NCBI GenBank assembly: GCA_021292165.1
Contig: CM037879.1
Span: 157,573,278 to 157,637,277 of the forward strand
Direction: 5' to 3'
DNA length: 64,000 nt
DNA from: Shinisaurus crocodilurus
Lineage: Eukaryota; Chordata; Lepidosauria; Squamata; Shinisauridae
This document shows positions 11,974 to 21,880 of the stretch, in pieces. The translations under genes and the position numbers were made by a program. Below the pieces are notes generated by a model that had not been told where the DNA came from, ran no database searches, and worked only from the letters and a program-made list of their open reading frames with translations. How positions within the stretch are numbered: position 1 is the first letter of the stretch; the number at the start of each line of letters is the position of its first letter.

Positions 11974-12691
11974 CAGGACCGGTGCAGGGCAGTTTGGCGC
12001 CCTAGGCTAAATTATATTTAGTGCCCCCCTCTCGTGCCGGGGGGGGCTCCGGAAAGCAGCCCTGCTCTGCAACCTCCCGCCCCCCCGCTGCCACCGGACC
12101 CCCCCCTCGCACGCTGCTGCTGCTGCCGCCCCCCACCTACCTTCCCACGCCTCCTCCGAAAAGGGACCCCCGCACTCTGTTTTTGGCTGGGGGAAACCAG
12201 AGCAACAGGGCTGTTTAAGCCCTGTTGCCCTGGTTCTTCCCGCCAAAACAGAGGGCGGGCGGGGCTCCGGAAACAGCGCGGAGAAGGTAGGTGTCGGGGG
12301 GAGGCGGCGCGGAGGAGAGGCGAAGCGAGGCGAGGTGGGGGGGAGGCGGCGCGGGGGGGGAGGCGGCGCAGAGGCGAGGCGAGGTGGGGGGAGGCGGCGC
12401 AGAGGCGAGGCGAGGTGAGGCAAGGCGGGGGGAGGCGGCGCAGAGGCGAGGCGAGGCGAGGTGGGAGGCGGCGCGGAGGCGAGGCAAGGTGGGGGGGAGG
12501 CGCCCAGACTCGGCCCCACCACTACTCCGGGCGCAATCCCCCCCACTGACCTAGCTTTCTCGGAGATGCGGGCGGGCGGGCAGGCAGGCCAGGAGTGCGC
12601 CGGCAGCGAAGGGGAGCGCAGCGTTCTGCGCCCTCTTCCGCTACGCGCCCTAGGCAACAGCCTAGTTGGCCTAGCGGTAGCGCCGGCCCTG
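11974..12691. mobile_element. hAT non-autonomous element with CpG-rich cargo
   Basis: Ends CAGGACCGGTGC and GCGCCGGCCCTG are inverted, and TGTAGGTG flanks both sides exactly (11966-11973 and 12692-12699). An 8-bp duplication is diagnostic of hAT transposition. Subterminal GCGCCCTAGGC also repeats at both ends in opposite orientation. The interior is GC-rich with a palindrome around TTTAAG at 12172-12255 and a GGCGAGGC-type minisatellite. Proline/arginine-rich frames through it are composition artefacts. No transposase is present. Confidence 0.9.
12290..12500. repeat. GGCGAGGC / GGGGGAGGCGGCGC minisatellite
   Basis: Degenerate tandem units made of GGCGAGG, GGTGGGGGG and AGGCGGCGC repeat about eight times on a G-rich plus strand. 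G-quadruplex formation is possible but inferred only. Confidence 0.85.
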
Positions 12692-12713
12692 TGTAGGTGG
12701 TATATTACCACAG

Positions 12714-12905
12714 GGATGAAACCTAGCTCAGTGGTAGAGCACCTGCTTTGCATACCGAAGGTCCTAGGTTCAATCATGAGCACCTTCCATCAATAGGATG
12801 AGGTAGCAGGTGATGGGGGGAAACTCTGCCTGAGATCCTGGGGGAGCTACAGCCACTCAGGGCAGACAATTCTGGTCTCAGTGGACAAATAATCTGCCTA
12901 TATTC
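12714..12905 (+). mobile_element. tRNA-derived SINE
   Basis: CCTAGCTCAGTGGTAGAGCA is an A-box-like segment and AGGTCCTAGGTTCAATC a B-box-like segment, 30-odd bases apart as in a tRNA promoter. Downstream GGTAGCAGGTGATGGG and CTCTGCCTGAGATCCTGG are the body of a common squamate SINE. The acceptor stem does not pair, so it is not a tRNA gene. Confidence 0.8.
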
Positions 12906-14169
12906 CTCTTTCTTGAGGCTGAGAACAATTCCCCAAATGAGCCCATAAAAATGAAGTGATGACTGGCCTGACCAGTTCCCACATACTTTTACAATCCATT
13001 GCACACCTTTGTTTGTGGAGGACGGCAGGATGCATGATTTTCACATCTACGCTTCTATATTCTCCTCTTGCTCAAGTAGCCAAGTATCTGGTATAGATCA
13101 GAAGAACAATGTGATGCAGTGAATTCATGTGAAAAATATTTGCACACATATTGAGAACATTTGGGTGATTTGGCGGCGGAGGAGTAAGACCGGTTTGTAG
13201 AATTTTATTACTCTAACTACTTCCTGTCCATCGTTATAAACAACAGATTCATCAGCTGGGTTATGTGGCATACCAGCCGGCCATGAAAAGGCTAGCTTCC
13301 AAAGGGATAGCAAATATCTAAGTCAATTAGTCGTGTGTGTTTTTATGAAGCAATTACAAGTTAAAGGAATTTATGTGAAAATAAATGTGGTTAAACTGAG
13401 AGGAGCACTAGACATTTACTAGAATGGATGATAAGAGCTATTGCACCATCCTGGATTAGTCCTTTGCTTATCTTTATTGCCATATTTTTGCAACATGCTC
13501 AGAGTAGTAGACTGGTCTCATAAATATTCTTTCCATGTCATGTTCTTGCAATACATTCCCACACAACCATACCACAGTATTCTGCATTACAAAAAAACCA
13601 ACAACTCCCCCCCCCCCCGAGATAGGTATTCCTGAGGTCCTAGTTCACACATGCCTGCAAGACTTTAGAATACAGCTTCCACCTGGCTTTTGATTTGTGC
13701 TACTAACATGAATAAGTTGGCAGGTTCTTGAATCTTTTGGAACTTATACTGTGTCTAATATACAACTCCTGCTGCAATGGGACTTAGGACAACAATTTCC
13801 AGTTCTCTACTGAGGCCTGGAACAAGTCCCACCCATCACCCATCCAAGGCACTTGGGGGGTGGGGTTGCCCTTCTTTTCTTCGAACCAAACATAGTCTGG
13901 TAGGAAGGTCACGGTTTGAGAGGCATCCTGCATCCAGTTCCATGCTCAACTATGCATCAAAACTATTTGAAATATGGAAGACTATTTTGGTGCATCAGAA
14001 ATATCAGTTTCTTTCCATCTGTGGACCATGTTCAAAAGGCACTTGTTTGGCCTTCATTCTGAATCCTGCACATGCATTTAAGTCACTGCCAGACAAATGC
14101 AAGCGGAACTGAAAAGTGAGTGTGTCGTGTGCCCTGTAAGTCACAGAATTGATCCAGTACTGACCCTGG
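12906..14169. other. no gene recognised
   Basis: Mixed sequence with a C homopolymer near 13608. No exon, RNA gene or clear repeat is visible. Confidence 0.4.
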
Positions 14170-14402
14170 ATGGCTTTAAAAGGGGATTGGACAAATTCAT
14201 GGAGGAGAAGGCTATCAATGGCTATTAGTCCTGATGGCGATATGGTAGCTTCAGTATCAGAGGCAGTGTGCCTATGGACACCAGTTGCTGGGGAACATAA
14301 GCTATTGCACCTGTGCTCTTCCCATGGGCCTCTGCTTGGCCACAGAATGTTGGACTAGATAAGCCTTTGGTCTGATTCAGCAGGGCTCTTCTTTCATTCT
14401 TA
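14170..14402 (+). mobile_element. CR1-type LINE 3' end
   Basis: AGGGGATTGGACAAATTCAT, TATCAGAGGCAGTGTGCC and CAGCAGGGCTCTTCTTTC match the copies at 27600-27860 (+) and 11161-11430 (-). Confidence 0.7.
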
Positions 14403-14429
14403 ATGCAATACCAATAAGAACATAATTTC

Positions 14430-14560
14430 TTGCACACTCATAATGCTTTTAGCTTCACAGTCACTCTGTGAAGTAGATTGAGCTGAGCAGCAAAGACTTA
14501 TCCAAGGTGAACTACATAGTTGAGCAGGGTTTTGACCCTGTCTTTCCTATCTCCATCTTT
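14430..14560 (-). mobile_element. possible MIR-like SINE fragment
   Basis: TTCACAGTCACTCTGTGAAG and CAGGGTTTTGACCCTGTCTT are arranged like an antisense MIR core, but divergence is high. Confidence 0.35.
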
Positions 14561-14829
14561 AATCCTATAGCCAATATATGACAATGGCTCAGGAGACAAG
14601 GAATACTTCTTACATCATGATGCTGCAATTTGTTGCACCAGCTCATATGTGCTTAGGATGGGATGCACCTCATAATAGCTGTACCAGTGCAATGCCATTC
14701 AACCCAGTGATATTTTAGTGGTGTCCTACATAGCCAGCTTGCAAACATGTGGTTTCACATGCTTATTGCGCGGGTAAAGGGGGAAATGAAGAGACGAGAC
14801 AGCAGTTATGTTATAAAATCAGGGCCACA

Positions 14830-14835
14830 TTTATT
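14830..14835 (-). terminator. AATAAA polyadenylation signal of the Ngaro-like element
   Basis: Minus-strand AATAAA lies about 380 bp downstream of the last ORF stop and near the presumed element end. Use is inferred. Confidence 0.5.
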
Positions 14836-14899
14836 CAATCGAAGATCTGTGAGGGGAGAAGTGCGGGATTAACTAAGGCCGGCCAAAAGGCCAGTGGAG

Positions 14900-15211
14900 C
14901 ATGTCCGGGCGAAAGCATCCCGAACTCGAGGGCGGCGCAGTGACTCGTCACCCTCGAATTCCGCACACGGGGTGCTGGGGGATCTACCCAGGGTCACCGC
15001 CCCCCGGTGCCACGGGACAACCGAGGAGGGTGAGATGGGTAGACCCCAAAGGTGACCCTACCTCTCACAAATTGAGCCACAAGGCATCGACATTTGTGAG
15101 GCTTGGGTTCTCGCCCATCACCTTCAAAGGTGCCATGGGATGCACACCGCAACCCTAACCCCCACTGCCTATTCACCGCACTTACCGCCACAGAGAGAGA
15201 CAAGCCTCTGC
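14900..15211 (-). other. Ngaro-like 3' untranslated region
   Basis: GC-rich sequence downstream of the hydrolase stop. It contains local inverted repeats (CTCGAGGGCG with TCACCCTCGA; GATCTACCCAGGGTCACC with GGTAGACCCCAAAGGTGACC). In Ngaro elements the B1-A2-B2 terminal repeats lie here; I could not match them to the 5' end. Confidence 0.5.
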
Positions 15212-15895
15212 TTAGTCGAATCTCCCCCACCTGCCAGAGATAAGCTCAAGCAGGCCCCTTCGCAGATCCTCGAGAAATATATCGTTCCCAGCGTCAGACA
15301 AATGAACCCCGTCCAGCCGGTACAGCTCCGTCTGGGCCAAGGATATCTCGGGATGAGGTATGCCGAACCCCACGCCTCCAATGGCCCTCCGCACCTCGCC
15401 GTTGACCTTCCAAGCCGCCCTGTTCAAACATGCAGGGCGCTCAGAGTACCTCCAACAGAAACGCGGCAGAATGTGTGACCACAAAATGGCTACACCGGGC
15501 CACCGGGAGGAAATGAAAGACAGGTCCTCCGTTGCTTGTAAAATCAAGGCCTTGCCCTTCAGCAAGCCAAGGTCATTGCCACCCAGGTGCAGCACCAAAA
15601 CGTGCGGTGGAGCCTTGACAAGGCCGGAGTGGGAAAGTGTGTAGAGAAGGTCGTGCCACTGCATGCTACGCCGTCCAAGCCACTGGATGGTGGCCACCTG
15701 CCCGATGCCCAGCTGAGCACCAGCCCAGGACTTGGCAGCATGCCTCGCTGCCCAGAAGATCATGCTGTGGCCACAAATTAACACACGAACCGGCCTTTCT
15801 CCGCTCCACGCACCTGAAAAAAAAAGAAACAAAGAAGCGGCAGCGCAAATCAAGGCAACTTCCGGACGTAAGAGCGGTAGGCCCGGGAACGCCAC
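15212..15895 (-). CDS. SGNH/GDSL-type hydrolase ORF of the Ngaro-like element
   Basis: 227 codons, uninterrupted. SGNH blocks are visible: block I nucleophile Ser44 in ICGHSMIFWA, a likely block II Gly74 in WLGRRS, block III Asn107 in HLGGNDLG, and block V Asp195-x-x-His198 in LDGVHLSDAGND. The family hydrolyses esters or acyl groups with a Ser-His-Asp set. Its substrate and role in Ngaro elements are unknown. The start overlaps the recombinase C-terminus by about 46 bp. Codons 14-28 encode a hydrophobic stretch that could read as a signal anchor, but the same DNA is a polypyrimidine tract ending in CAG, so this part may be intron rather than protein and the true N-terminus is uncertain. It is the only unbroken ORF of the element. 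Confidence 0.85.
   Translation of the reverse strand: MAFPGLPLLRPEVALICAAASLFLFFSGAWSGERPVRVLICGHSMIFWAARHAAKSWAGAQLGIGQVATIQWLGRRSMQWHDLLYTLSHSGLVKAPPHVLVLHLGGNDLGLLKGKALILQATEDLSFISSRWPGVAILWSHILPRFCWRYSERPACLNRAAWKVNGEVRRAIGGVGFGIPHPEISLAQTELYRLDGVHLSDAGNDIFLEDLRRGLLELISGRWGRFD
15814..15838 (-). promoter_or_regulatory. candidate 3' splice site before the SGNH domain
   Basis: On the minus strand a run of CTTTGTTTC followed by nine T residues and CAG precedes GTGCGTGGAGCGG, 16 codons before the catalytic serine. It fits a vertebrate splice acceptor. A matching donor was not identified. Confidence 0.45.
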
Positions 15896-16791
15896 CTTCC
15901 AACCGCTTGAACCCCGCTGGTTGGAAAACCCAAGGCAGCGGCCGTGGAGGCCGCGCCGATCCTGAACGAGTGAGTGCCCAAACGCATGTGGGAAAGGCCT
16001 AAGGCTTCCAATGCCTGTTTAGTAACTGCCCAAAACTGGTACCTGGTCAACGGGGAACTGTCGATATGTTGAAATAATGGACCGGCGGCCGTGCCCCGCA
16101 TGGTGATAAAGGCGCATAAAGCCGCCACTGGTCAGAGTTCCTCTGAAGCGGCTGGGTACAAGGTGACCGTTGCACCCCTGGCCAGCTGATCGGACTTGGA
16201 CCTGCGAAGTCGCAAACACGCGCTGGACACAGTAAGGCGCAGGTCCGAAAACTGAAGTGCCATGGCGGAGGCATCAAATTTGGAACAGGCCACTAGTTCG
16301 GAAACCCGAAAAGCCCCGAAAAATGCGATCAATGCTGCCGCATGAAACAATAAAACCTCGTAGTAGGAAGAACAAACAGAAGGCCACAGTGCACGAAGAC
16401 CTAAAAGAATGTCAGGGGACAAAGGCACCCTTGTGTTGGGTGCTATTGGACGTTCCCTGGACCAACCCATCAGCATCCTGTGAACTCTGAAATCCCCGGT
16501 GTTGTCCAGAAAACCGTGTGCCTTGGCGAGGAATGCCAGGCCAGCCAGCTTGCCCCTTATTGTCCTGATGGATGAACCACGCCCCTGGGAGGACACACAG
16601 AATTGAATAAGGTGATCGACTGGTATTGGCCCAACCAGAGGGAGCTCGTGGTCCACCCGGAATTGATGAAATTCCATACCTGCACGTTCGTACGCGACCC
16701 TCGTGGTAGGTGCCAATGACTGCATTATGGCATGTTCGGAAACTGACCTCCAATCTGCCAAAGACAGTCCGGCATTAACACCGGGTGGCAC
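15850..16791 (-). pseudogene. tyrosine recombinase, broken by one TGA
   Basis: The recombinase would integrate the circular cDNA of the element by site-specific strand exchange. An N-terminal SAM-like region covers residues 15-110. The first catalytic Arg is R162 in AFFGAFRVSEL. After the stop the frame continues with LGTHSFRIGAA (His-x-x-Arg), VGRWRS and a tyrosine-containing SYVRKLP end, so all key residues are present. One TGA at 16132-16134 (read on the minus strand) breaks the frame between the two halves; the frame on each side is the same. The start overlaps the end of the RNase H frame by 67 bp, as is usual in this element group. Y in SYVR is the likely nucleophile. Confidence 0.88.
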
Positions 16792-18400
16792 GACGCCCAG
16801 GGGGCAAGTGCTCGGAACCTATGCATCTGGTTGCGAGACAATGCGTCTGCTATACTGTTGTCCAAGCCTGGAACATGCCGTGCCCGAAACAAGATGTTAA
16901 ATTGCAAACAGCGTAGCGTAAAAGCGCGAACCAGATGCATAACCCGAGGGTTTTTGGAGGACAAGGAATTGATAACCTGCACAGTGGCCTTATTGTCGCA
17001 CCAAAAATGCACGACCGAATCTGCCAATTGTGTTGCCCACAGGTGCACTGCTACGTAAATGGGAAAAAATTCCAAAAAGGTCAGGTCGCGGCACACACCA
17101 GAATCTGTCCACTCCTCAGGCCATGGTGCAGCGCACCACTGATCTTTGAAAAACACCCCAAAACCGAATGAACCAGAGGCATCGGATTGTACCCTGAAAT
17201 CGGCATGCAGTGCTTGCTCACGTCGCCAGAAGGAAACTCCATTGAATCTTTCCAGGAATTGTAGCCACACCCTCAAATCGGCCCTCATGGAGGCATTTAC
17301 CCGAACCCTGTGAAAGGGTCGTGTTAAACCACGCATGGCAGCACAGAGGCGCCGCAAAAAAGCTCTACCCGGCGCCACCACCCTGCATGCGAAATTCAAG
17401 TGGCCAACAAGCTCCTGTAGTTCCTGAAGGGATGCCTTGCGCGACTGCACCATGCGGCATACCCGACAATTGAGGGCCTGGAGCTTATCCATAGGGAGGC
17501 GAGAGCACTGCATGTTGGTATCCAATTCGATGCCCAAAAATACAAGAATGGAGGAGGGACCTTCCGTCTTTTCTGTAGCGAGGGGGACGGGACACCCAAT
17601 TCGATGGACAACTCCTGAAATTGCGCCATCAAAAAGGCACATTGATTGGTGTCCCGAATACCCGCAAACAGAAAATCGTCCAGGTAGTGGATAACTTGAC
17701 TCATCCCGGCACGATTACACAAGGCCCATTCAAGAAATGTACTGAAACGCTCAAAAGCTGAGCAAGAGATAGAGCAGCCCATAGGCATAGCTCTATCGAT
17801 ATAAAACTGGCCCTGGAAATGGAAACCGAGCAAGTCGAAGTCATCCGGGTGGACAGGGAGTAATCTGAAGGCCGACTTGATCTGCGTTTTCCCAAAAGGG
17901 CCCCGCGGCCACAACGGCAGGACCACGGCCACCGCAGAGTCAAACGAGGTATAGCGCACGGAACATCAATGTTCCGGTATGGCGTCATTGACAGAAGCCC
18001 CTCTGGGAAAAGACAGATTATGTATCAAGCGGAACTCCCCCTCGGCCTTTTTGGGCACTATCCCTAATGGGGAGACCCTAAGATTAGGGAGTGGCAAGGA
18101 GGGGAACGGACCCAGGACCCGACCCGCAGAAACCTCTTTAACTATTTTTTGTGCCACAATAGGCTCCATCCCAAGGATCGAGCGCTGAGTGCGGGACAAA
18201 ACATGAACACGCTGGGCCCTGAAAAGGGATCCGAAAACCAAACAGAAAACCATCCTTGAGATACTGATCCGCATCAATGTTAGGGTAGAGTCGTAACAGG
18301 CGAGCCAAAGGGCCAACTCTAACTGGGCTGGGGCCCTTTCGGCGGAGGCTGCTGCTGGCCAGAACCCGGGGGGCGCTTGGCTGAACCGAACTTGCCGCCT
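16725..18400 (-). pseudogene. Ngaro-like reverse transcriptase and RNase H, broken
   Basis: The N-terminal conserved stretch (LYPNIDADQYLKDG, FGFRIPFQGP) is in one frame up to about 18213, where the frame changes. The RT fingers follow (SPLGIVPKKAEGEFRLIHNL), then a TGA at 17966-17968, then the palm with KTQIKSAFRLLPV and catalytic YLDD at about 17675-17686. A second frame change lies at about 17581-17595. The RNase H domain follows, with acidic residues in QSDASGSFG, FLEFFPIY, FWCDNKATV and SIADALSR. The enzyme would make cDNA and remove the RNA strand. Three separate lesions make the copy inactive. The upstream limit is uncertain because pol overlaps the 3' end of gag in another frame. Confidence 0.88.
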
Positions 18401-19955
18401 CCCCTCGGCCTGCGGACCCTGGAGCATGAAGCCGGGGCGTGTGACCCATTGCAGATGCTGCAGGCGTGTCTGTATGGACATTCAAGCCGTGAGCAGGTGC
18501 CTTTGGATATATACTCCCAACAGAGCGGCCGGGGTTGAACCGACTTCCCCGGCTGAGCCCGGGGTGAAGTGTTGATAGACTGTCTAGACCGATCCCCCAC
18601 AACTGGCCTCGCCGGAATCATAAATTCCATCCACAGGTCGTTGTCTTTCCTATCCCATCGAATGGAGTGGTCAAAAGCCGCCTTCTTGCGGAACCCCTCA
18701 TCATATGCCAACCAGGCTCCACCCTCAAAACCCGAATATGCTCGATATATTATATCGAGATATTTAGTGAGAATGACGGCCCGGTCAGGGAATTCCTGTT
18801 GAAGTGTACCCATGTATATTAGGAACCCGGGCAGCCAATTGGCCCAAGTGCGAGCTGGCTTTTTTGACTTAAATTTCTCTTGTTCGCGGTCCTTGAGTTT
18901 CTCTTTCTCAATGGCATCCGGCGGCGGCTCCCGATTCAACTGGGAGAAGACATCAATAAACTCGCCCTTGAGTATCCTCTCCTTGGTGGCCGGTGCCAGG
19001 TGATACCCCAAAGGGAAAGAAGGTGCGCCTGGTGGCACCAAACGGGTTTGGCGTGTGGATAGTGGTCTGCAAGATCTACTCTGGTGGCGCCTTTTGCGAG
19101 CGATGTCACTTGCCCCGCTGGACCGGACCACACCGGCGCACAGGCCTGTGCCGCCGGGGAACGTGCCACCCCGCCGGGCGGAACATTTGTCTGTAAAGCT
19201 ACACTTGGTGCGGAGGATGCCGGTGCCCCCAGGGCTCCTGCCCCTACTTGAGCGATCTGAGAGGCCACTGTAGGTAGACAAGGAGGTGCCGCAGAAGAGG
19301 AGAAACCTGACGCACCCTCAAGGGGCTGCAAAGTGTGAGAGGCGGTCACTGGGTAAGCTGGAAGCCAAGGGCTGAATGGCTGTGAAGGTGACATCCCGGG
19401 GTGTGGTGGGGAATGGAACATGTGGGACATGGGGTGCTGCCCCCATGGAAAGCCCGGATACATGTATTGGTTCCAATTATGCCAGTTCCCAGACCCCATA
19501 GGACCTGAGTACTCACCGGCTGCAGGCAGGCCACTTGAAGGGCCTGGCTCGGACCCTGGTTGAGAGGACATTGGAATAGATGATGGCTCTGGCTCTCCCA
19601 CCACAGAGTAGGCAGGGGGCTCCACTCTGTGTTCCCAGGGCGGGATCGCCGTAACGGGAGGTACAGCGGCCGCCTGCATAGCATCTAATCGTTCTGAAAT
19701 AGAAAGCCAAAGATCATGCTGTGACTTCTTAGATGACCGTGCACGGCCCCCGGAGGATCCCCCAGTTGCCTTGGCAATAGGAGGACGGATGCCCCTCTCC
19801 CTCTCCATGCTGGCTACACGAGCCAGGACCGCAGAGACGTCAACCTCCTCGTCATCCGAGGAAGAGGAGAGCCGCCGCGCAGGAGGGCGCTTTGCTGGTT
19901 GTCGAGTCGCACGCCCTTTTCCCTTCTTGCCTCCCTGGCCCTTCTTGGGTGGCAT
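18319..19955 (-). pseudogene. Ngaro-like gag, frameshifted
   Basis: A start at 19955 gives MPPKKGQGGKKGKGRA, a basic N-terminus, then an acidic serine patch (SSSSDDEEVDVS), a Pro/Gly/Ser-rich middle (roughly residues 120-290) and a frame change near 19041-19050. The second frame holds YHLAPATKERILKGEFIDVF, a conserved-looking helical region and a C-terminal zinc cluster: C-x8-C-x4-C-x3-H followed by C-x2-C-x3-H-x4-C. The cluster likely binds element RNA in the particle. Gag identity comes from position and zinc knuckles, not from detailed homology. Confidence 0.75.
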
Positions 19956-20029
19956 CCTGAAATACTTAGAAGAAACGCAAGAGATGAATGCTGGAATTGG
20001 GAACAAACAGCACAGAGAACACTAGTTGC

Positions 20030-20600
20030 CCTGTGGATAAGATTGGTAAAACAGAAACTCCTGGAAGAAATAGTTATGCTAAAATGAATTAACCCCTTAT
20101 TCGTTAAGGAATCAATAACTAAAGATAATAATTAAAATCTCTGCATGTGCAAATTGACGTATAAATTACGTCAGAATAATGAAATTCATTAACTATAACA
20201 GATATGAAATTTATGCCTGTAATGAACTCTACAAAGTAATTGAATCGGAAAAATAATTAAATGTCAACCTATGTACATGTAAGTCAATTAATAAACTGGA
20301 TTGAGGGAGGGGGAAAAAGAAAAAAGAAAAAAAAAACTTGATTAAATCCCTATGCCCAATGAACTATAAAATTATTAATTTATGTACTTATAAATTTATC
20401 AATGAAATGTAATTAGCCAAACTTAACTCAAACCCTGTATGTGTAAAGATGTAAATAAATGAATTAAGACAAACTTGATCAACTCCCTGTATGCGAAGGG
20501 CAAAGAAAAGAAAGCCCTCTCGCTACAGAATCCCCCCAAGCTACACTATACCCAGACAAGCGAGGAATGGGGAAACTAAAGAGCCCCACTGCTAACCAAG
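20030..20600 (-). other. AT-rich leader upstream of Ngaro-like gag
   Basis: Low-GC sequence with a palindromic TTGACGTATAAATTACGTCA core at about 20154-20173 and many AATTAA motifs. No ORF. The CRE-like ACGTCA is suggestive only. Confidence 0.4.
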
Positions 20601-21500
20601 GGGCATAAAATGTCAGGCGTTTGTGTCAAAAATGGCGGCCGCTACGATATAGACGCCCAGAGGAGCCGCCAGAGGGATGCGCTTGCGCGGGAGACTACAC
20701 GTGGGCGACTGGAAACCACGCTTTAGGGGACGACAGGCTCCGCAGTCGAAGGTTCGACCACTGCCCCCCCCTCGTCCTAGATCAGCGCCTGCGGCTATTA
20801 AAAAGGACAAAACGCTCCGCCCGAGGCAGCGGCAAACAGTCAATTGCGCCGCTGGGGAGCAAGCCAGTGCCCGCACCCCTTAGCAGAGGCACGCGGCAGC
20901 TGGGAGCAGGCTCCGACGCTCCCTCTTGGTGCGGCACGTGCGCGCAGCAAGCCTGGGCACTGGAAAAGCCCGTAGAGCCACCCCGGCCCGTGCAGAGAGA
21001 GCCGCGGGTGGCGACAACAGCGCCTCAGCCGCCCGGTGGATGAAGACCCATAGGAGGGGTACCGTCCGGAGCTATATTCGGCTGCAGCCGCAGCCACCCA
21101 GAAAGCAGGGACACAGATGGAGTTGTGCAGCGCTATATTCAGGCGCGGCCTGGCGCCTGCCGCCGATCAAATGGCGGGGGCCGCCTGGGCCGAAAACGCC
21201 TGCCGCGCGATCCCTGTTGGCTCTCCCCGTAAAATTATAACCAAGAAACTAAGAACTAAGAAACAAAATGCAAATTGAAGATATTAAGGAAGGAAATTAT
21301 AAAGGAAACTTAAACCTGAACCCCCCCCCCCCAAACGGGAGGCCACTAAGGAAAGGCAAGCCTCCCCCAGAAAAAAACCCCAAACCGTCACGTCAGTCAG
21401 TGGAGCAGCGAGGGAATCCAGGAGAAGCAGGCACCATACAGGAAAGGAGACACAGGTAAGAGAGTATGGAGTAGGCGAAACATGCACATTGCCCCGAGCC
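20600..21500 (-). other. GC-rich 5' region, probably Ngaro-like 5' UTR/promoter
   Basis: CpG-rich sequence from about 20630 to 21230, then a C homopolymer at 21321-21333 and mixed sequence. It is probably the 5' regulatory part of the retrotransposon. A host CpG island or a separate insertion cannot be excluded. Confidence 0.4.
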
Positions 21501-21855
21501 AATAAGGACGATGAGCCAAAATTCCTACTCGGCCCCGTAAAAGGCGACCAGAGGAGCCCACACTGCTTCATCGGGAGTGGAGGGAGGGAGCTGCGAAGAA
21601 AGAGGCGCTGGGTGGGGTCTCGTGTGCCTAAATACTGCCTCAGGGCCCCACCCCTTATGCCTCACCCCATCGGGCAAACAATTTGCCCGTGCCCTGATTG
21701 GAGGAGAAATCACCTCATTCCTGTCTCCGCTCTCCAGTCCCCCCCCGCACAAAACTCCCCCCCCCCCACAGGAGCGTGGGGTGTGAAGGGAAAAATGTCT
21801 CCCCACATTCCTTTCATTTTCTTCTGACAGAAAAAAAGGGTTTATCATTATTTTC
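21500..21855. other. possible outer 5' end of the Ngaro-like element
   Basis: Contains ATCGGGCAAACAATTTGCCC, partly palindromic, and C-rich runs. The boundary is not resolved. Confidence 0.3.
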
Positions 21856-21858
21856 TTA

Positions 21859-21880
21859 CACACACACACACACACACATG
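21859..21880. repeat. (CA)n microsatellite
   Basis: Pure CA repeats. Confidence 0.9.

Larger units (their letters stand above)
14760..21500 (-). mobile_element. Ngaro-like tyrosine-recombinase retrotransposon
   Basis: On the minus strand the order is leader, gag-like gene, reverse transcriptase with RNase H, tyrosine recombinase, then SGNH hydrolase. There is no protease and no DDE integrase. That order, with a hydrolase ORF after the recombinase, is characteristic of vertebrate Ngaro elements in the DIRS order. A polyadenylation-type AATAAA lies at 14830-14835 on the minus strand. Two frameshifts and a stop in pol, one stop in the recombinase and one frameshift in gag show that the copy is dead. 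I could not locate the split direct repeats (A1, B1-A2-B2) by eye, so both ends are approximate; the 5' end may reach about 21830. Confidence 0.85.

Noticed and set aside
12007..12783. 258-codon proline/arginine-rich minus-strand ORF
   Set aside because: It runs through the GGCGAGG minisatellite inside a hAT insertion; several frames are open on both strands because of base composition.
12714..12790. tRNA gene
   Set aside because: A- and B-box-like segments are present but the acceptor stem does not pair and the downstream body is a SINE.
15360..16002. Plus-strand ORFs of 94-121 codons opposite the SGNH and recombinase genes
   Set aside because: They are antisense shadows of the minus-strand genes with no domain of their own.
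19030..19060. Programmed -1 frameshift between the two gag frames
   Set aside because: The local sequence AAACCCGTTT does not fit a slippery heptamer in the zero frame, and the other lesions of the element make a simple indel more likely.
20600..21240. Host CpG-island promoter
   Set aside because: It sits directly upstream of the Ngaro-like gag in the same orientation and is more simply the 5' region of the element. Not fully excluded.
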